A stretch of DNA of 64,000 nucleotides from Cycas panzhihuaensis (lineage: Eukaryota; Cycadophyta). The notes beneath the pieces were generated by a model. The model was given only the letters and a program-made list of their open reading frames with translations, searched no databases and was not told the origin of the DNA. The position numbers and the translations under genes were made by a program. Shown piece after piece: positions 43,911 through 55,447 of the stretch. Positions within the stretch are counted from its first letter, which is position 1; each line of letters begins with the position of its first letter. Location of the stretch: assembly GCA_023213395.1 (NCBI GenBank), contig CM041465.1:220851741-220915740 (forward strand). Direction: 5' to 3'.

Positions 43911-44033
43911 TGATAATAACTTTCTATCAAATGTCCCTTCTTGTGCTGCCACAAAGTATTCAATTTAATATTCTTTTAATAAAGTATTAATTAACCTCAT
44001 TAGCTATGTAATCTTTAGGGTTATAACAATAGT

Positions 44034-44842
44034 CTAAATCGCACAAATCATGTCACTGAATGGAACAAAGTACATGAATTCATGGAGAAAAATGCTAAGA
44101 ATGTGGCTATTTGTTCACATGAACACATTTTGACAACAATTGAGGATAAAACTTTAGCTTAAGGATAGCAAATATGCCATCAAAAGTCTACTACTTTGTA
44201 TTCTTAAACAAATAGGCAAACGCAGTGACTAGTCGAGAATTAGTGCTTATCATCACAAAGGCATTGGAATAGTATAAGAAAGATGAATAAGAGAGAATGA
44301 CTAAGACAATTTACGCATATCAAATTAATCAAAATAGCATAACTTAACCCATATGAATTAATTTATGGAAAATCAACCTTGATGTTGATTGAACTAGAAT
44401 TAAAGACATTGCAAGTTGCAAGTCCATTAGGACTTAAAATTGGACAATGCACATGTAGCTAAATGTTCAAGATGGGATGAAAGAAGAAATCCTTTAAAAA
44501 ATAAAATTTTACTAACAAATGAAACAAGGGCATAACTAGTAAATAAAAACTAAAAAGTCTCAACTAGGTGATTGGTCTTTGCTATATGATTCTCAATATA
44601 ATAATATTCCAAAGAAATGTAGAGTTCGTTGGTTGTCTTCTATAAAAGAGCGTTTGCTATTTCCATAATATTTTATCATAAACAATCATAAACTACAACA
44701 AATTAATAGTTAAGGATAAAACATTATTTGATTGTGTGTGTTTGAGAGGGGATCTAGATACAAGATAATGTGTTTCACAATTAGCTTGTTGCCAAGCATA
44801 TAATGCTATATGAATCTCTTGACAGAATATTGGAAGGATGTC
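44034..44842. other. No gene recognised
   Basis: AT-rich sequence, the original right flank of G1, continuous with 28241-30146 before that insertion. No domain or repeat was identified. Confidence 0.6.
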
Positions 44843-45367
44843 TATTAGACCTCTATGCTTAAATATTAAGTCATGTACTTTATATTGTAATGTTATGTAC
44901 TTTATGTAAAGTACTTTACCACTCAATGTGATAAAGTACGCACCCACATTCTTTCTAGTGAGCACAATGTTGTAACTTGAAGGTCAATGTACCCCTCAGG
45001 CACTTCTGCACGTGAGTGCACATGGATCATGGCATGCATGTTTGACAAGTGTTAAACATGCAACCCCTTAAGCTTTCCCCCCTCCTCCATATATTGAGAC
45101 TATTTTCTCATGTATAGCATAGAGTGAGAGGTGATGTATTGTTACGCCACTGATTTGAATACAAGCTACTCTTGTTATTTTGAAGTTAGGAACAATTCAC
45201 ACTTCTCCATTGCTAATGTCTTCATATGCTTGAATGTTTGCTTGCTTAGTTGCTTGTCCATTTAGTGCTATTGATTTGATGCTAATCATTTGAAGCTCTT
45301 AGAACACTTACTCTTCAAGTGATCTTAGGTTGTCATTGTGGTATTCAAGCCCATACCACATTCAACA
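44843..45367 (+). repeat. Gamma-group 5' LTR of element K
   Basis: The 525-base LTR matches 6394-6915 throughout: TTAGACCTCTATGC at the start (TG appears mutated to TA), the GCATGTTTGACAAGTG palindrome in decayed form, and CATTCAACA at the end. No TSD was found. Confidence 0.82.
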
Positions 45368-46360
45368 ATTAATATCAGAGCTACTTAAAAAGGAGTGTCG
45401 CTGATTTCAAGCTTGGAGGAAGTGCACCAAACCCTTGGTGATGACCTTTGCTCTCCAAAGACGATCCAAGGCCAAGTTGGCTTATTTCTGCACTCTTTTT
45501 TCATCTCAAAAGTGTTTTGCAAGCTGAAAATTAATTAATTTAATTTCTAAAATTTTTTTCTAAGACTCAATTTGTAATTGCAACAAGAAAATACAAGGAA
45601 AACACTATTTTTTTATTTAGTTTCACCAAAAAAATTTGTTTTGTAGGGTTTCTTCAGTAAATCTACAGGTTGCTATGTGTTGTTGGCTTCAAACTCAACA
45701 GAATCTGCTACTCTCAATCATTCTTAGCCCTACAACTACATGCAAATGAAGTAGGGTAGATTCATCACTGTTTTGAAAAATTTATAGTACAAAAAATATC
45801 ATTTTTTATTTGTTCTTGCTTGCAAACTGAGTGTTGGTCACTGGAGTTGTCTTTAACATGACCAACCCCTATCTCAATGAGAAATTTCACTCACAAAAGA
45901 TATTTACGTCCCACTGGTCCATTCAACCTCCACGGGTGTCGTGCGCCTAGCAGCCCACCCAAACAATTGGATCTCATTCCGAAAAACATGTAGTGAAAAT
46001 CACCAAGATCCATTGTTAGGAGCTAAGAATCATTGATCTAAAGCCAATTCATCAATTCGACCTTCCGTTCATTTGGATTTCATCTCTATGTGACCATTTT
46101 TCCACCCGCAACGCCAAAACGTATTTTGTTAACAAAATGTTCATTTTTTTAACATTTGGAAATCAACTTTAGGTTATAAGAATTAGAACATTCTCTGAAT
46201 ATTCTATTTTCAATAACCTTTACCTTTCTAAAGATTGATTTTTTTAAATGATTTTAATCTTATTTCATCATTTTCAAAGCCAAACTCACTTTTTTTTTGA
46301 ATTAATAAACACATTAAAAAAATTTACAAGTATGTTTATTTATTCAAAAATCAATGAATT
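45368..46360 (+). other. Element K: primer site and partial leader
   Basis: The primer site TAATATCAGAGC (45370-45381) has two mismatches to the tRNA-iMet complement. HP1 follows at 45446-45460. The leader is cut near 46360, where a truncated alpha LTR begins; gag-pol of K is absent. Confidence 0.7.
45446..45460 (+). promoter_or_regulatory. Leader stem-loop HP1 (element K)
   Basis: CTTTG pairs with CAAAG around CTCTC. Other copies have CTTCG/CGAAG, so a C-G pair has become T-A on both sides. The outer CCTTGG/CCAAGG arms (45433-45438 and 45466-45471) are also present. Confidence 0.55.
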
Positions 46361-46643
46361 AATTCTATATATTGAGGCCACTTCTCATGTTTCTCATATA
46401 AAATTTGAACTGTATTGTTATGCTGCCAGTTTGCTAATCAAACCAATATTCATTTGGAGATTGGACCAATTCCATCTCCTCCACATTTTGGTATCATCTT
46501 GCTCATGCTCTTTCATGTTTAGCCTTTTATCTCGTTTACTTAATTAAGCTTTTATTGTTAAGTGTTAATCTCTTTGATTCTAGAAATAGAGTTGAGCATT
46601 CTTCTAGATCCTAGTTATTGTAGGCTAAATGCCATCTTCAACA
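46361..46643 (+). repeat. Element H: truncated 5' LTR
   Basis: Only the last 283 bases remain, from TCTATATATTGAGGCC to CTTCAACA. They align with the end of the 3' LTR (about 53970-54252). Confidence 0.85.
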
Positions 46644-46735
46644 TTTGGTATCGGAGCAGAAGAAGATTGTTCCTCTTTGTTTTGATTTTCCTTTTTTTAG
46701 AGATCTTGTAAGGATTTACAAACCCTTGGTGACGA

Positions 46736-46752
46736 TCTTCGCTCTCCAAAGG
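46736..46752 (+). promoter_or_regulatory. Leader stem-loop HP1 (element H), decayed
   Basis: TCTTCG and CAAAGG flank CTCTC, with one A-C mismatch. It sits in the same place as the other copies. Confidence 0.4.
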
Positions 46753-47364
46753 CGATCCAAAGCTTGTTGCCCCCTTTTCTCAGTAGATCCAAGCATTTTA
46801 AAGCTATTTGCAAGTTGGAGGACGTGCATTTCAAGATCTAAAAATTTTCAAACAAAGAACCTGTTAGGTGCAACACTAATTGCTATTACAAACAGTGACT
46901 TTTCTTTTAAAAAATATTATTCTATTGAATATTTTTCACTTAGATCTGTAAACAATAAAAAAAGTATACTTAGATCTGTTCAACTGAAGTTAAAAAATTT
47001 TCTTCTTTTACTCTGGATTTATGTACTAAGGTTTAGAACTCTACTGTTCCAACCTCTTTGTTGGCTATCCAGTGAAAAAATCCACTCTCTGCAAGTGGAA
47101 AATCTACTCACTTTTTGTACTTGTAGATCTTCTAGCTATCAGAAATCAAGCACAAGCTATTCTAAGCAATTCTCTGAAGTTACCGAGTCCCTTTGAGACT
47201 ATTCTCAATCTCTATGAGCTATTATTCTACCTAGTACAGTCCTCTTAACAATCTCTAAACAACCCCTGAATCAAGTTACAATGAGGCTCTGTCTATTGGG
47301 CCTCTCTCAAATCCTTAGGAGCTCAAAATTCTTCACTACAGCTTATACTTGTAGATCCATTCGC

Positions 47365-48727
47365 ATTGGGAGTTGTCTCTACCCTGCGTGGGCCCCATAG
47401 AGTCTGTATAGTGGCTGAACGTCATCTCAATAGTGTTGTGCAACCAGTTTTATCTCAACAGTCTGTGCGCCTCACTTTACCTTCATCTATCTCATACTCT
47501 TCGTATAATTAATGAAACACTGAAAATTTAGAGATACCCGCATATTTCTAGAACAATTCCCCACCTAAAGTTTGGCCTTGATCTGATCACCGTACGCTCC
47601 AATCAATCAATCTGAAGGTATACAAGACGCACATGGCTACGGCTATCGATTTCTCCTTTTTATTTTTTGAAAAAAAAAAAAAATTCAACTATTAACATAT
47701 ACATTGGTTTATATCAATTAGAATATTCTTATGAATATTACTTTTTTAATAAATTTTATATTCTAAAGTTTATTTGTTAAGCAATTTAAATCTCTATTTA
47801 ATGACTTTTAAAGCTCTTTTTTCAACCTTTTCTCATTATTTTAGGTTTATTAACGCTTAAAAATTTTGCATTAGTGTTATTAAACTCAAATTAAATGATT
47901 TTAAGCACTTTCATCTTTGTAAAGTGAAAATTTTCACTATTTTCAAGTGTTTACTAAGGCTCCTAACATGGTGACATAGTGCCCTAGTTCAAAAAGGGGC
48001 TCAAAACTCACTTTTTTTAATTAAAAAATCACTCTTTTTTTGTGGATTGGGAGGTGTCTCTACCCTTCATGGGCCCAATAGAGTATGTATAGTGGTTGAA
48101 CGTCACCACAATAGTGTTGCACAATTGATTTTATCTCAACAGTCTGTGCGCCTCACTTTACCTTCATTTGTCTCATACTCTTCGTACAATTAACGAAGCA
48201 CTCTGAAAATTTAGAGATACCCGCATATTGTTAGAACGATCCTCCACCTAAAGTTTGGCCTTGATCTGATCATCGTACGCTCTGATAGATCGATCTGAAA
48301 GTACACTGGACGCAAGCAACGAAGGCTATCAATTTCTCCTTTTTATTTTTTGGGAAAAAAAAAAAACAACTATTAACATATAACATTGGTTTATATCAAT
48401 TAGAATGTTCTTATGAATATTCCTTTTTCAATAAACTTTATATTCTAAAGTTTATTTGTTAAGTGGTTTAAATCTCTATTAAATCACTTTTAAAACCTTT
48501 TTTTTAGCATTTTCTCATTATTTTGGGTTTATTAACGCTTAAAAATTTTGCATTAGTGTTATTAAACTTAAATTAAGTGATTTTAAACACTTTCGTCTTT
48601 TTAAAGTGAAAAATTTCACTACTTTTAAATATTTACTAAAGCTCCTAGCGTGGTGACCTAGTGTCCTAGTTCAAAAATGGACTCAAAATTCCCTTTTTTT
48701 AATAAAAAAATCACTCTTTTTTCGTGG
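47365..48727. repeat. 681-base tandem duplication in the H leader
   Basis: Copy 1 (47365-48045) and copy 2 (48046-48727) both start ATTGGGAG(T/G)TGTCTCTACCC and end in TCACTCTTTTTT(T/C)GTGG. Both include TCTGTGCGCCTCACTTTACC and TTGGCCTTGATCTGATCA. They have diverged by scattered substitutions and small gaps. The related F leader has one copy of the comparable end sequence. Confidence 0.88.
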
Positions 48728-49556
48728 TTGGTTCGGACTATTTTAAATCCTAACACTTGGTGCCTAGTGTCTACATTGCAAAGTAACTCTTCTCTCATCT
48801 TTAAGTGATTATTTTCCATTAAAAAGAACCCACTTGGAGCATCATCACAAGGAAGTTCATCATTTTTATTTCGATACTTAACACTTTTTTGATCTTGTGA
48901 AAAGTGTTTTTCTTCTTAAAACACTTAATGTGTTACATGTGATGTACTCAAATCTTTTACTTGAATATTTTTAGCACTCTTATTCACTTTCTTAAGTACT
49001 TTGTAAAACACACAAAGTGTTATATTTGATGTACTAAATAACTTCTTCTTGAAGCTACATTTATAAGTTTTTAAGCATTCATTTTTCAAGTACATCATTC
49101 AAGTAAAATTCACTTCAACATCTTTAAAAAGTGAATTTAAAATCTAGTGAGAAAGGCCCAAAAAAAGTTTAAACCTTGCCTCTAAAATAACCTTAAACTT
49201 AGTGCATTCCTTAAGAAACCAACCGACCGTACGGTCAGTGCACGACAATTAATGTTTCTCGAGGGAAAGGAGGTTCGAAAAGGGTGTTATTGAAGCTGTG
49301 AATCCTAAGAAAAACATGGTACATCCATGCAAATCAACCCTCCCTACCTTGTCCTAGATTTGACTTGGTCTAATCTCATCTATAGATCAAAGTTGAACCA
49401 ACTCTTTAGCCTAATCCTCCACCCCTCAACATTCCATTCAATTGTTGGATCTTCTAATAAGATCAGGACTGTTGACTTGTTAGAAGGTGGAACTTAAGCA
49501 ACGAAAGCTCAGAGTTTCCAACATCATCTGCTAGCCTCAAGAGTTACAACCTCAAC

Positions 49557-50570
49557 ATGGTTGCTTTAAACATGCTCAATGCATGTACCATAAAATTAAC
49601 AGGTCAAGATAATTATCAAGAACGGAAGAGGCAAACACAAAAACTCTTAATAATGAATAAATTTTGGGGTTATTTTTCTTACAAAATTCCCCAACCTATA
49701 CCTGTGGAAGATGATGGTATTGTTGTTCATCCAAATCCAGTTTATGTTGCTGCTTGAGAATCCAAAGATGAAATTGCCTTGACTTTCTTACATATGATTA
49801 TCGATGTTCATGTTGATCAGAATATTATGTGTGCAAAAACTTCAAAAGAAGCTTAAGATATTTTGTCTTAATTGTATGAAAGGCAAGATGAAACTCGCAT
49901 TATGTTGGTGAAAGCAAAACTTTATTCTTTAAAATTTATCAAGCCTATGTCAGCTTTTTTCTCTTTTATCAAAGAAATTTATAATAAACTAAATATATTA
50001 AGCAAACTAGCTTCCAGAGACGAACTTGTAATGGTAATTGTCCATGCATTGCCTAAGGATTATAATGAATTCATATCATCCATGACATGTGATGGCTCAC
50101 TTTCAAGTGTGTCTTTCAATCAACTTGAAAGTTTGTTACTTCAAGAGGAACAGATTTATATCAGGGAAGATGATGACCCATCCACATCAAGAGTATTCAC
50201 AGCCAAGTTAAAGGCCAAGCAAGGTCCTAAACCTTCACTCACGAAACAATTTAGGAATATGAACATTGACTCCTCAAAAGCCAATATTATCCGGCATTAT
50301 TGTGGCAAAGTTGACCACATAGCTCCTGAATGTCGCAAGAAGCAAGTCAATTTCCAACACGCACGACAGCAACAACCACGTCAGCAGCATCAGAGGCAAC
50401 AACAACCTCATCAGCAATTCTAACAACAGCAACACTTTCAGCAACAACAACAACAACAACCCCCTCGACCAAATCGAGGTGCATATCGAGGTGAAAGAGA
50501 AAGGGGGGTTTCAGAGGTAGCAATCAACACCACTCCAATCAATTTGTAGATAAGAATAAACTATTTTATG
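49557..50570 (+). pseudogene. Element H: gag
   Basis: ATG at 49557 starts MVALNMLNACTIKLTGQDNYQE, as in F and I. The core reads SKDEIALTFLHMIIDVHVDQNI and YERQDETRIMLVKAKLYSLKF. The CCHC knuckle has lost its first Cys (RHYCGKVDHIAPEC). A Gln/Arg-rich tail follows (50370-50460). Stops near 49756, 49855 and 49869, and frameshifts, break it. Confidence 0.85.
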
Positions 50571-51996
50571 CTTATCACACATCAAATGTTGATCAGACTT
50601 GAATCATCGACTTGAGGGCATCTCGTTATATTTCAAGGAGTGAAGAACTCCTCTATGACATCAAGGAAGGGATCAATCAGTGACCTTTGGCAACAATGAA
50701 TCAGTTCAAATTTCTGGTATAGGTAAAATTGCCTCTTTTCACTCTCCTTCAAATCTTTTGCCTACATTTCTCGCTGGAGATGCCTACCTAATCCCTTCCA
50801 TGGAGAAGAGTTTGCTATCTGTTAGCCAATTGGACAATCAACAGATGAACATTTTGTTTAAAAATGAAAAATGTGTTATTAGTGACAAGTATGATCAGGT
50901 TGTAGCCATTGATCATGAAGACCATGGACTTTATAAGATGGATGCTAATATTATAACCCTTGATTCTGCTTACTCTGTTACTCAATCATTGTCAAAGATG
51001 CAACTTTGGCATCAACGTCTAGGCCACTTAAACTTAGACAATATCAAACTGATGATGAACAAAAACATGGTGCATGGGCTTCCAAGACTGATGGTTCAAA
51101 ATGTCTTTGTGAAGCATGTATAATGGGAACACAGCATCAATTACCTTTCCCTAAAGGCAAAGCATGGCATGCATCATATCCTTTGCAGTTGATACATTCA
51201 AGACTTATGTGGACCCATGTCCACAGCATCTTTTAAAGGAGCATTATACTACATCTCTTTCATAGAGAATTTCTCACACAAACTTTGGGTTTACTTCATC
51301 AAACAAAAATCTAAAGCATTGTAGAAGTTCAAAGAATTCAAACTTGAAGTGAAAAATGAATTTGGCCATTCAATCAAGATTCTAAGGTTAGATAATGGAG
51401 GTGAATTCACTTCAAAAGAATTCATCCAATTCTACAAAGATAACAACATTCGGAGACAGCTCACCATTCCTCATATTCCTCAACGAAATGGAGTCTCTGA
51501 ACAGATGAACAGAACTTTGGCTAACAAAGCCAAAGCCATGATGTATGCAAAAGGACTAACACAAGCATAGTAGGCAGAAGCATTCCATACAATTGCCTAT
51601 GTGGCAAATCGGAGTCCTACATCAACAGTCACTGACATCACACTAGAGAAGGCTTGGTCTGACAAAAAGCCTACCGTTAGACATTTGAAGACATTTGGGT
51701 GCACTGCATATATGCACATCCCTGATCAGCAAAGATCTAAGCTAGATAAACATAGTCTGAAATATATTTTTGTAGGCTATGCTGTTCACAGCAAAGTATA
51801 CAAGTTATATGATCCTGTCGAAAAGATAATGCATCTCTCAAGAGATGTAATCTTTGTTGAAAATGAATACAAGGAGTTGGAATCAGCATCCATCCAACCT
51901 CTTATCGACAAGGGCAAAAGAATTGTTGAAGATTTCTTTCCCTCTCAAACTTCAACACCATGTACATCATCTGCACTAGCTGGTCCTTCTACTTAA
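50571..51996 (+). pseudogene. Element H: protease and integrase
   Basis: The protease site is lost: the usual WIIDSGAS is a stop followed by IIDLRASR near 50600. GAG-pre-integrase LWHQRLGHLNLDNI and CLCEACIM survive in adjacent frames near 51003-51125. The integrase core begins near 51240, with RLDNGGEF (RTDNGGE changed to RLDNGGE, Asp kept) near 51390 and PQRNGVSEQMNRTL near 51480 with the Glu kept. A stop lies near 51568. Confidence 0.83.
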
Positions 51997-52950
51997 TCAT
52001 AATTTGTTCCACGTCATCCCAACACATCTTCTGTTGATCAACCACTCCGACCAGAAGATATTAAGGTTCAAGTCACATCAGTAAAAAATTTGCCCAAATG
52101 ATACACTCAGACTATTCAGGACAGCCATATTATTGAAAGAAAACGTCCATCAAAATATCGAGAGCAAACCAATTATGCACTTATGGATGAAGGGCTATGT
52201 GTTGATGAGCCTTCCAACTTTGAGGAGGCGTATGAAAATGAAAATTAAAAAGCTGCCATGGATGAAAACATCCATTATATTTTAAAGAATGAAAGTTGGG
52301 ATTTGGTAGAATTGCCTAAACACAAACAGGCAATTAGTTGCAATGGGTCTACAAGACCAAATTCCACTCTGATGAAACACTCAAATGCCAAAAGGCACGA
52401 CTTGTTGCAAAAGGCTTCAAACAAAAAGAAAGTATTGACTATGAGAAGACTTTTGCACCTGTTGCAAACATGAACACCATCAGATTGATCTTGGCCTTAG
52501 TTACTCAATACAAATGGACGTGAAGAGCGCCTTCCTCAATGACGATCTTCAACAGAAGGTATATTTGGAGCAACCTCCTCGTTACAAAGTACAAGGCAAG
52601 AAGCACATGGTTTGTCGCCTCAAAAGGCTTTGTATGGCTTGAAACAAGCCCCTAGAGCATGATACTCTAAAATTGATGATTATTTTGAGACATGGATATC
52701 ATCGATCCACATCAGATCCTAACTTATACATCAAAGTTGGACAGGACCATGCTATTTTTATTGTCTTGTACATTGATGACTTAGTGATCACTGATAATGA
52801 CACTAAGATGATTCAAATTCTCCAAGGTGACTTGAAGAGAAGGTTCGAAATGCAAGATATTGAACTTCTCCATTATTTTCTAGGCTTTGACGTATAAAAA
52901 CAGCTAGGCTATATCTTCATCTCCCAAGCAAAATATTCTTAGAACATTTT
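51997..52950 (+). pseudogene. Element H: reverse transcriptase
   Basis: Blocks across frames: WVYKTKFHSDETLK, RLVAKGFKQKESIDYEKTFAPVA, DVKSAFLNDDL, YGLKQAPRA and LYIDDLVIT near 52770. A deletion near 52518 removes the YQM before DVKSAFLN, and several stops and shifts interrupt it. Confidence 0.83.
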
Positions 52951-53717
52951 GAAACGATTCAAGATGCATGACTGTAAACCAGTGCCTACACCCATGAAAA
53001 AGGAACAAAGTTGACTCTCAATGAGGAAGTTAAACCTGCAAATCCCACTCTTTTCCATCAACTAGTTGGTAGCCTAATCTACCTCACCAACACTAGATCA
53101 GATTTGTCGTTGGGATTTGCTCCAGATACATGTCTCAACCTAATCAGAAACATTGGAATGTAATAAAACACATACTTAAATACATCAAAGGCACATTACA
53201 GCATGGCCTTCAGTATGTACACAGCGAAAACTTTATCTCGGAAGGATTTTCAGACTCTAATTGGACAAGATGCCAAGATAGTCGCAGATCAACCTCGGGA
53301 TACTATTTTACCCTTGGTTTCGAAGTCTTTTCATGGAGTTGCAAGAAACAATCCAATGTTACCTTGTCCTCATGGCAGTACAAACTGCGGTCGGTAGCGA
53401 CTTGTGAGACTATCTAGCTTCGTAGGATTCTCGAAGAGCTTGGACTTTGAGCAGGATCACCCCACCAGGCTATATTGCAGTAATCAAAGAGTGCTCAAGT
53501 TGGCCAACAATCCAATTTTTCATGCACAAACCAAACACATCGAAGTTCATCATCACTTCATCAGAGAGCATGTGCAGAACATTAAGATCAACCTCCAATA
53601 CAAACCTACAGAGCAGCATATAGCAGATATCTTTACCAAGCCACTTGATAGAGAAAAGTTTGTAAAATTTAGAGAAGGTCTAGGGTCCAACTTAACATTG
53701 TAAATAGTAAGAAGGGG
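52951..53717 (+). pseudogene. Element H: RNase H and polypurine tract
   Basis: It reads GFSDSNWTRCQDSRRSTSGYYF in parts, SWSCKKQSNVTLSS and TKHIEVHHHFIREHV, then FTKPLDREKFVKF near 53640. The purine run AAGAAGGGG (53709-53717) precedes the LTR. Confidence 0.83.
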
Positions 53718-54252
53718 TTTATGTTTACATGTTAAACATATGTATTTTATTTTCATGTATTTTGTACTTTATGGGGTGACTTATCACTTAAGTGATAAAG
53801 TGCACACCCACATTCTTTCTTAGTGACATAACATTGTGACTTAAGGATTAACATGACCCCTATGCACTTTTGCTCACTTAGGAGCCCAAAAAGACACATG
53901 TCCTACATGCAAAGGATGTAGCTTGAATGTTTAACACTTGTAAAATATCTAGCACCTTAGGTCTCTTCTATAACTCTATATTGAAACCACTTCTCATGTT
54001 TCTCATATAAAGTTTGAGTTGTATTGTTATGGTGCCAATTTGCTAATCAAATTGATATTTATTTGGAGATTGGACCAATTCCAACTCCTCCACATTTTGG
54101 TATCATCTTGCTCATGCTCTTTCATGTTTAGTCTTTTATCTTGTTTACTTGATTAAGCTTTCATTGTTAAATGTTGATCTCTTCGATTCTAGAACTAGAG
54201 TTGAACATTCTTCTAAATCCTAGTTATTGTAGGCTAAATGCCATCTTCAACA
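53718..54252 (+). repeat. Element H: 3' LTR
   Basis: 535 bases. The first bases appear deleted (GGGG followed by TTATGTTTACATG instead of TGTTAAACCTTATG). It keeps ACTTATCACTTAAGTGATAA and ends CATCTTCAACA. Confidence 0.85.
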
Positions 54253-55280
54253 GAAACCCCTTTTATTGGGCAAGAATGAAGCCAGATATCCTCAAAATAG
54301 TATCAGAGTGTGACACCTGCCAACCTAACAAAAGTGAATTCGTAAAGAACCCAAGGTTGCTACAACCCTTGCATATCCCACATCAAAAATGATAAAAAAT
54401 TTCTATGGACTTTATCACGGGGCTTCCTCAATCAGAAGAAAAAGATGCCATTTTTGTAGCTATGGACAGACTCACCAAATATGCAAACTTCAAGGGCAAA
54501 CAAACAACGACAAAAGCAAGTCAAATAGCCAAGTTATATCTAAAAGAGATACATCGCCTGCACCAGTTTCCTAAAATCATAGTTAGTGATGGAGACCCGA
54601 ATTCACAAGCCACTTTTAGTAAGATCTATTCAAACTGATAAAAACAAAACTAAACATGAGCACAACTTATTATCCATAGACAGATGGGCAGACAGAAACG
54701 GTGAACAAATGCATGGAGGGATACTTTTAGAATTTTTCATCAAATAAACAAAATCAATGGCATAAATGGCTTCACTTAGCAGAATAGTGGTACAATACTA
54801 CCTACCATACGGTCGCAAGGATGACATTGTTCGAAGCATTATACGGATATGAACCTCCATCTATACTTAATTGGGCAAAAGTATCACAAGTACAATCCGT
54901 CTATGAACAACAAGAACAAGTAGAACAAATAGTTAGAATACGAGAGGATAATTCGGACATTGCAAGAAATAGAATGAAACAACAAGCAGACACAAAAAGG
55001 TTAAAAAGGACAGAGGATTGAATCTTCTTAAGGCTTCAACCCTACAAACAAGCATTGATGCGACAGGCAAACAAACTGAAAATATCACCACGATTTTTCG
55101 AACCATATCAAATTAGTGAAAAAGTTGGGAAGGTAGCCTATTGCTAAATATTATCACCAAGAAGCAAAATCCACAACATTTTTCATGCATCATGACTTAA
55201 TAAAAAATTAGGGAAAAAAATAACACCCCAAACAACAGTCCCTGAGCTAAATGAAGAAGGAAAAAATATTCTGACACACG
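54253..55280 (+). pseudogene. Gypsy J: integrase
   Basis: It begins FYWARMKPDILKIVSECDTCQPNKSEF in parts (zinc-binding end), then MDFITGLPQSEEKDAIFVAMDRLTKYA in parts near 54405 (first Asp), IIVSDGDPNSQ near 54580 (second Asp; family SDRDP), and TDGQTETVNKCMEGYF near 54680 (Glu). FFEPYQISEKVGKVAY near 55100 is the GPY/F module with its Gly changed to Glu. Upstream pol is missing; H's 3' LTR lies directly before it. Stops and frameshifts are present. Confidence 0.85.
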
Positions 55281-55447
55281 AAGGGATTCTATAGGTCCAA
55301 ATGAAACAACTATGGTTCAGGGAAATAAGAGAATACCTTGTGAAGTGGAAAACGTAGAACATGCCACATGGGAATCGGAAGAAGCATCAACAACATCCAG
55401 ATTTATCCATGCTTTGAGGGCAAAGCACATTTTGAAGGGGAGGGACT
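55281..55447 (+). pseudogene. Gypsy J: chromodomain end and polypurine tract
   Basis: REIREYLVKWKT then a stop, and LSMLRGQSTF near the end, match the chromovirus chromodomain with its Trp block lost. The tract GAAGGGGAGGGACT (55434-55447) abuts TGTAACATTCC. Confidence 0.75.

Larger units (their letters stand above)
30152..44028 (-). mobile_element. Gypsy element G1 (chromovirus), nested host of E
   Basis: A minus-strand Ty3/gypsy element is delimited by short LTRs and the perfect TSD ATAGT at 30147-30151 and 44029-44033. Read right to left it has 5' LTR, primer site, leader, gag, RT, RNase H, integrase, chromodomain, polypurine tract and 3' LTR. Copia E (32208-39809) splits the RNase H. Without E it is about 6.3 kb. 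All coding parts are decayed. Confidence 0.85.
42968..44028 (-). repeat. G1 5' LTR, enlarged by two insertions
   Basis: On the minus strand it runs from TGTTATAACCCTAAAG at 44028 to ATCCTATCA at 42968. Its core corresponds to the 244-base 3' LTR. The extra length comes from a poly(A)-tailed retroposon (43016-43290) and a microsatellite expansion (about 43357-43910). Confidence 0.8.
46644..49556 (+). other. Element H: primer site and 2.9-kb leader
   Basis: Primer site TGGTATCGGAGC (46646-46657), one mismatch. HP1 at 46736-46752 has one broken pair. The leader is lengthened by a 681-base tandem duplication (47365-48727). GGTGAC motifs occur at 47958-47976 and 48641-48660. The HP3 region near 49144-49183 is decayed. 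The perfect palindrome GACCGTACGGTC is at 49225-49236. A 183-codon open stretch from 46645 has no ATG. Confidence 0.72.
46361..54252 (+). mobile_element. Copia element H (alpha subgroup), 5' LTR truncated
   Basis: A partial 5' LTR (46361-46643) is followed by primer site, leader, gag-pol and 3' LTR (53718-54252). LTRs end CCATCTTCAACA rather than CTTTTCACA, so it is a distinct alpha subgroup. It is the most decayed of the large copia copies. The left side joins element K; the right side joins gypsy J. Confidence 0.87.

Noticed and set aside
43476-43963. Tyr/Val/Cys-rich frames in the microsatellite block.
   Set aside because: They are translations of (CA)n, (TG)n and (TA)n runs.
46645-47196. 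183-codon open frame in the H leader, partly similar to a 77-codon minus-strand frame in I (62929-63159).
   Set aside because: It starts with TTG inside the primer site and contains no ATG. The similarity follows from the shared leader and HP1 sequence, and no domain is recognisable. Kept as leader, not as a gene.
49872-50423. The 183-codon gag frame of H as a free-standing host gene.
   Set aside because: It is the middle of copia gag, in line with protease, integrase and RT downstream and with the same blocks as F and I.
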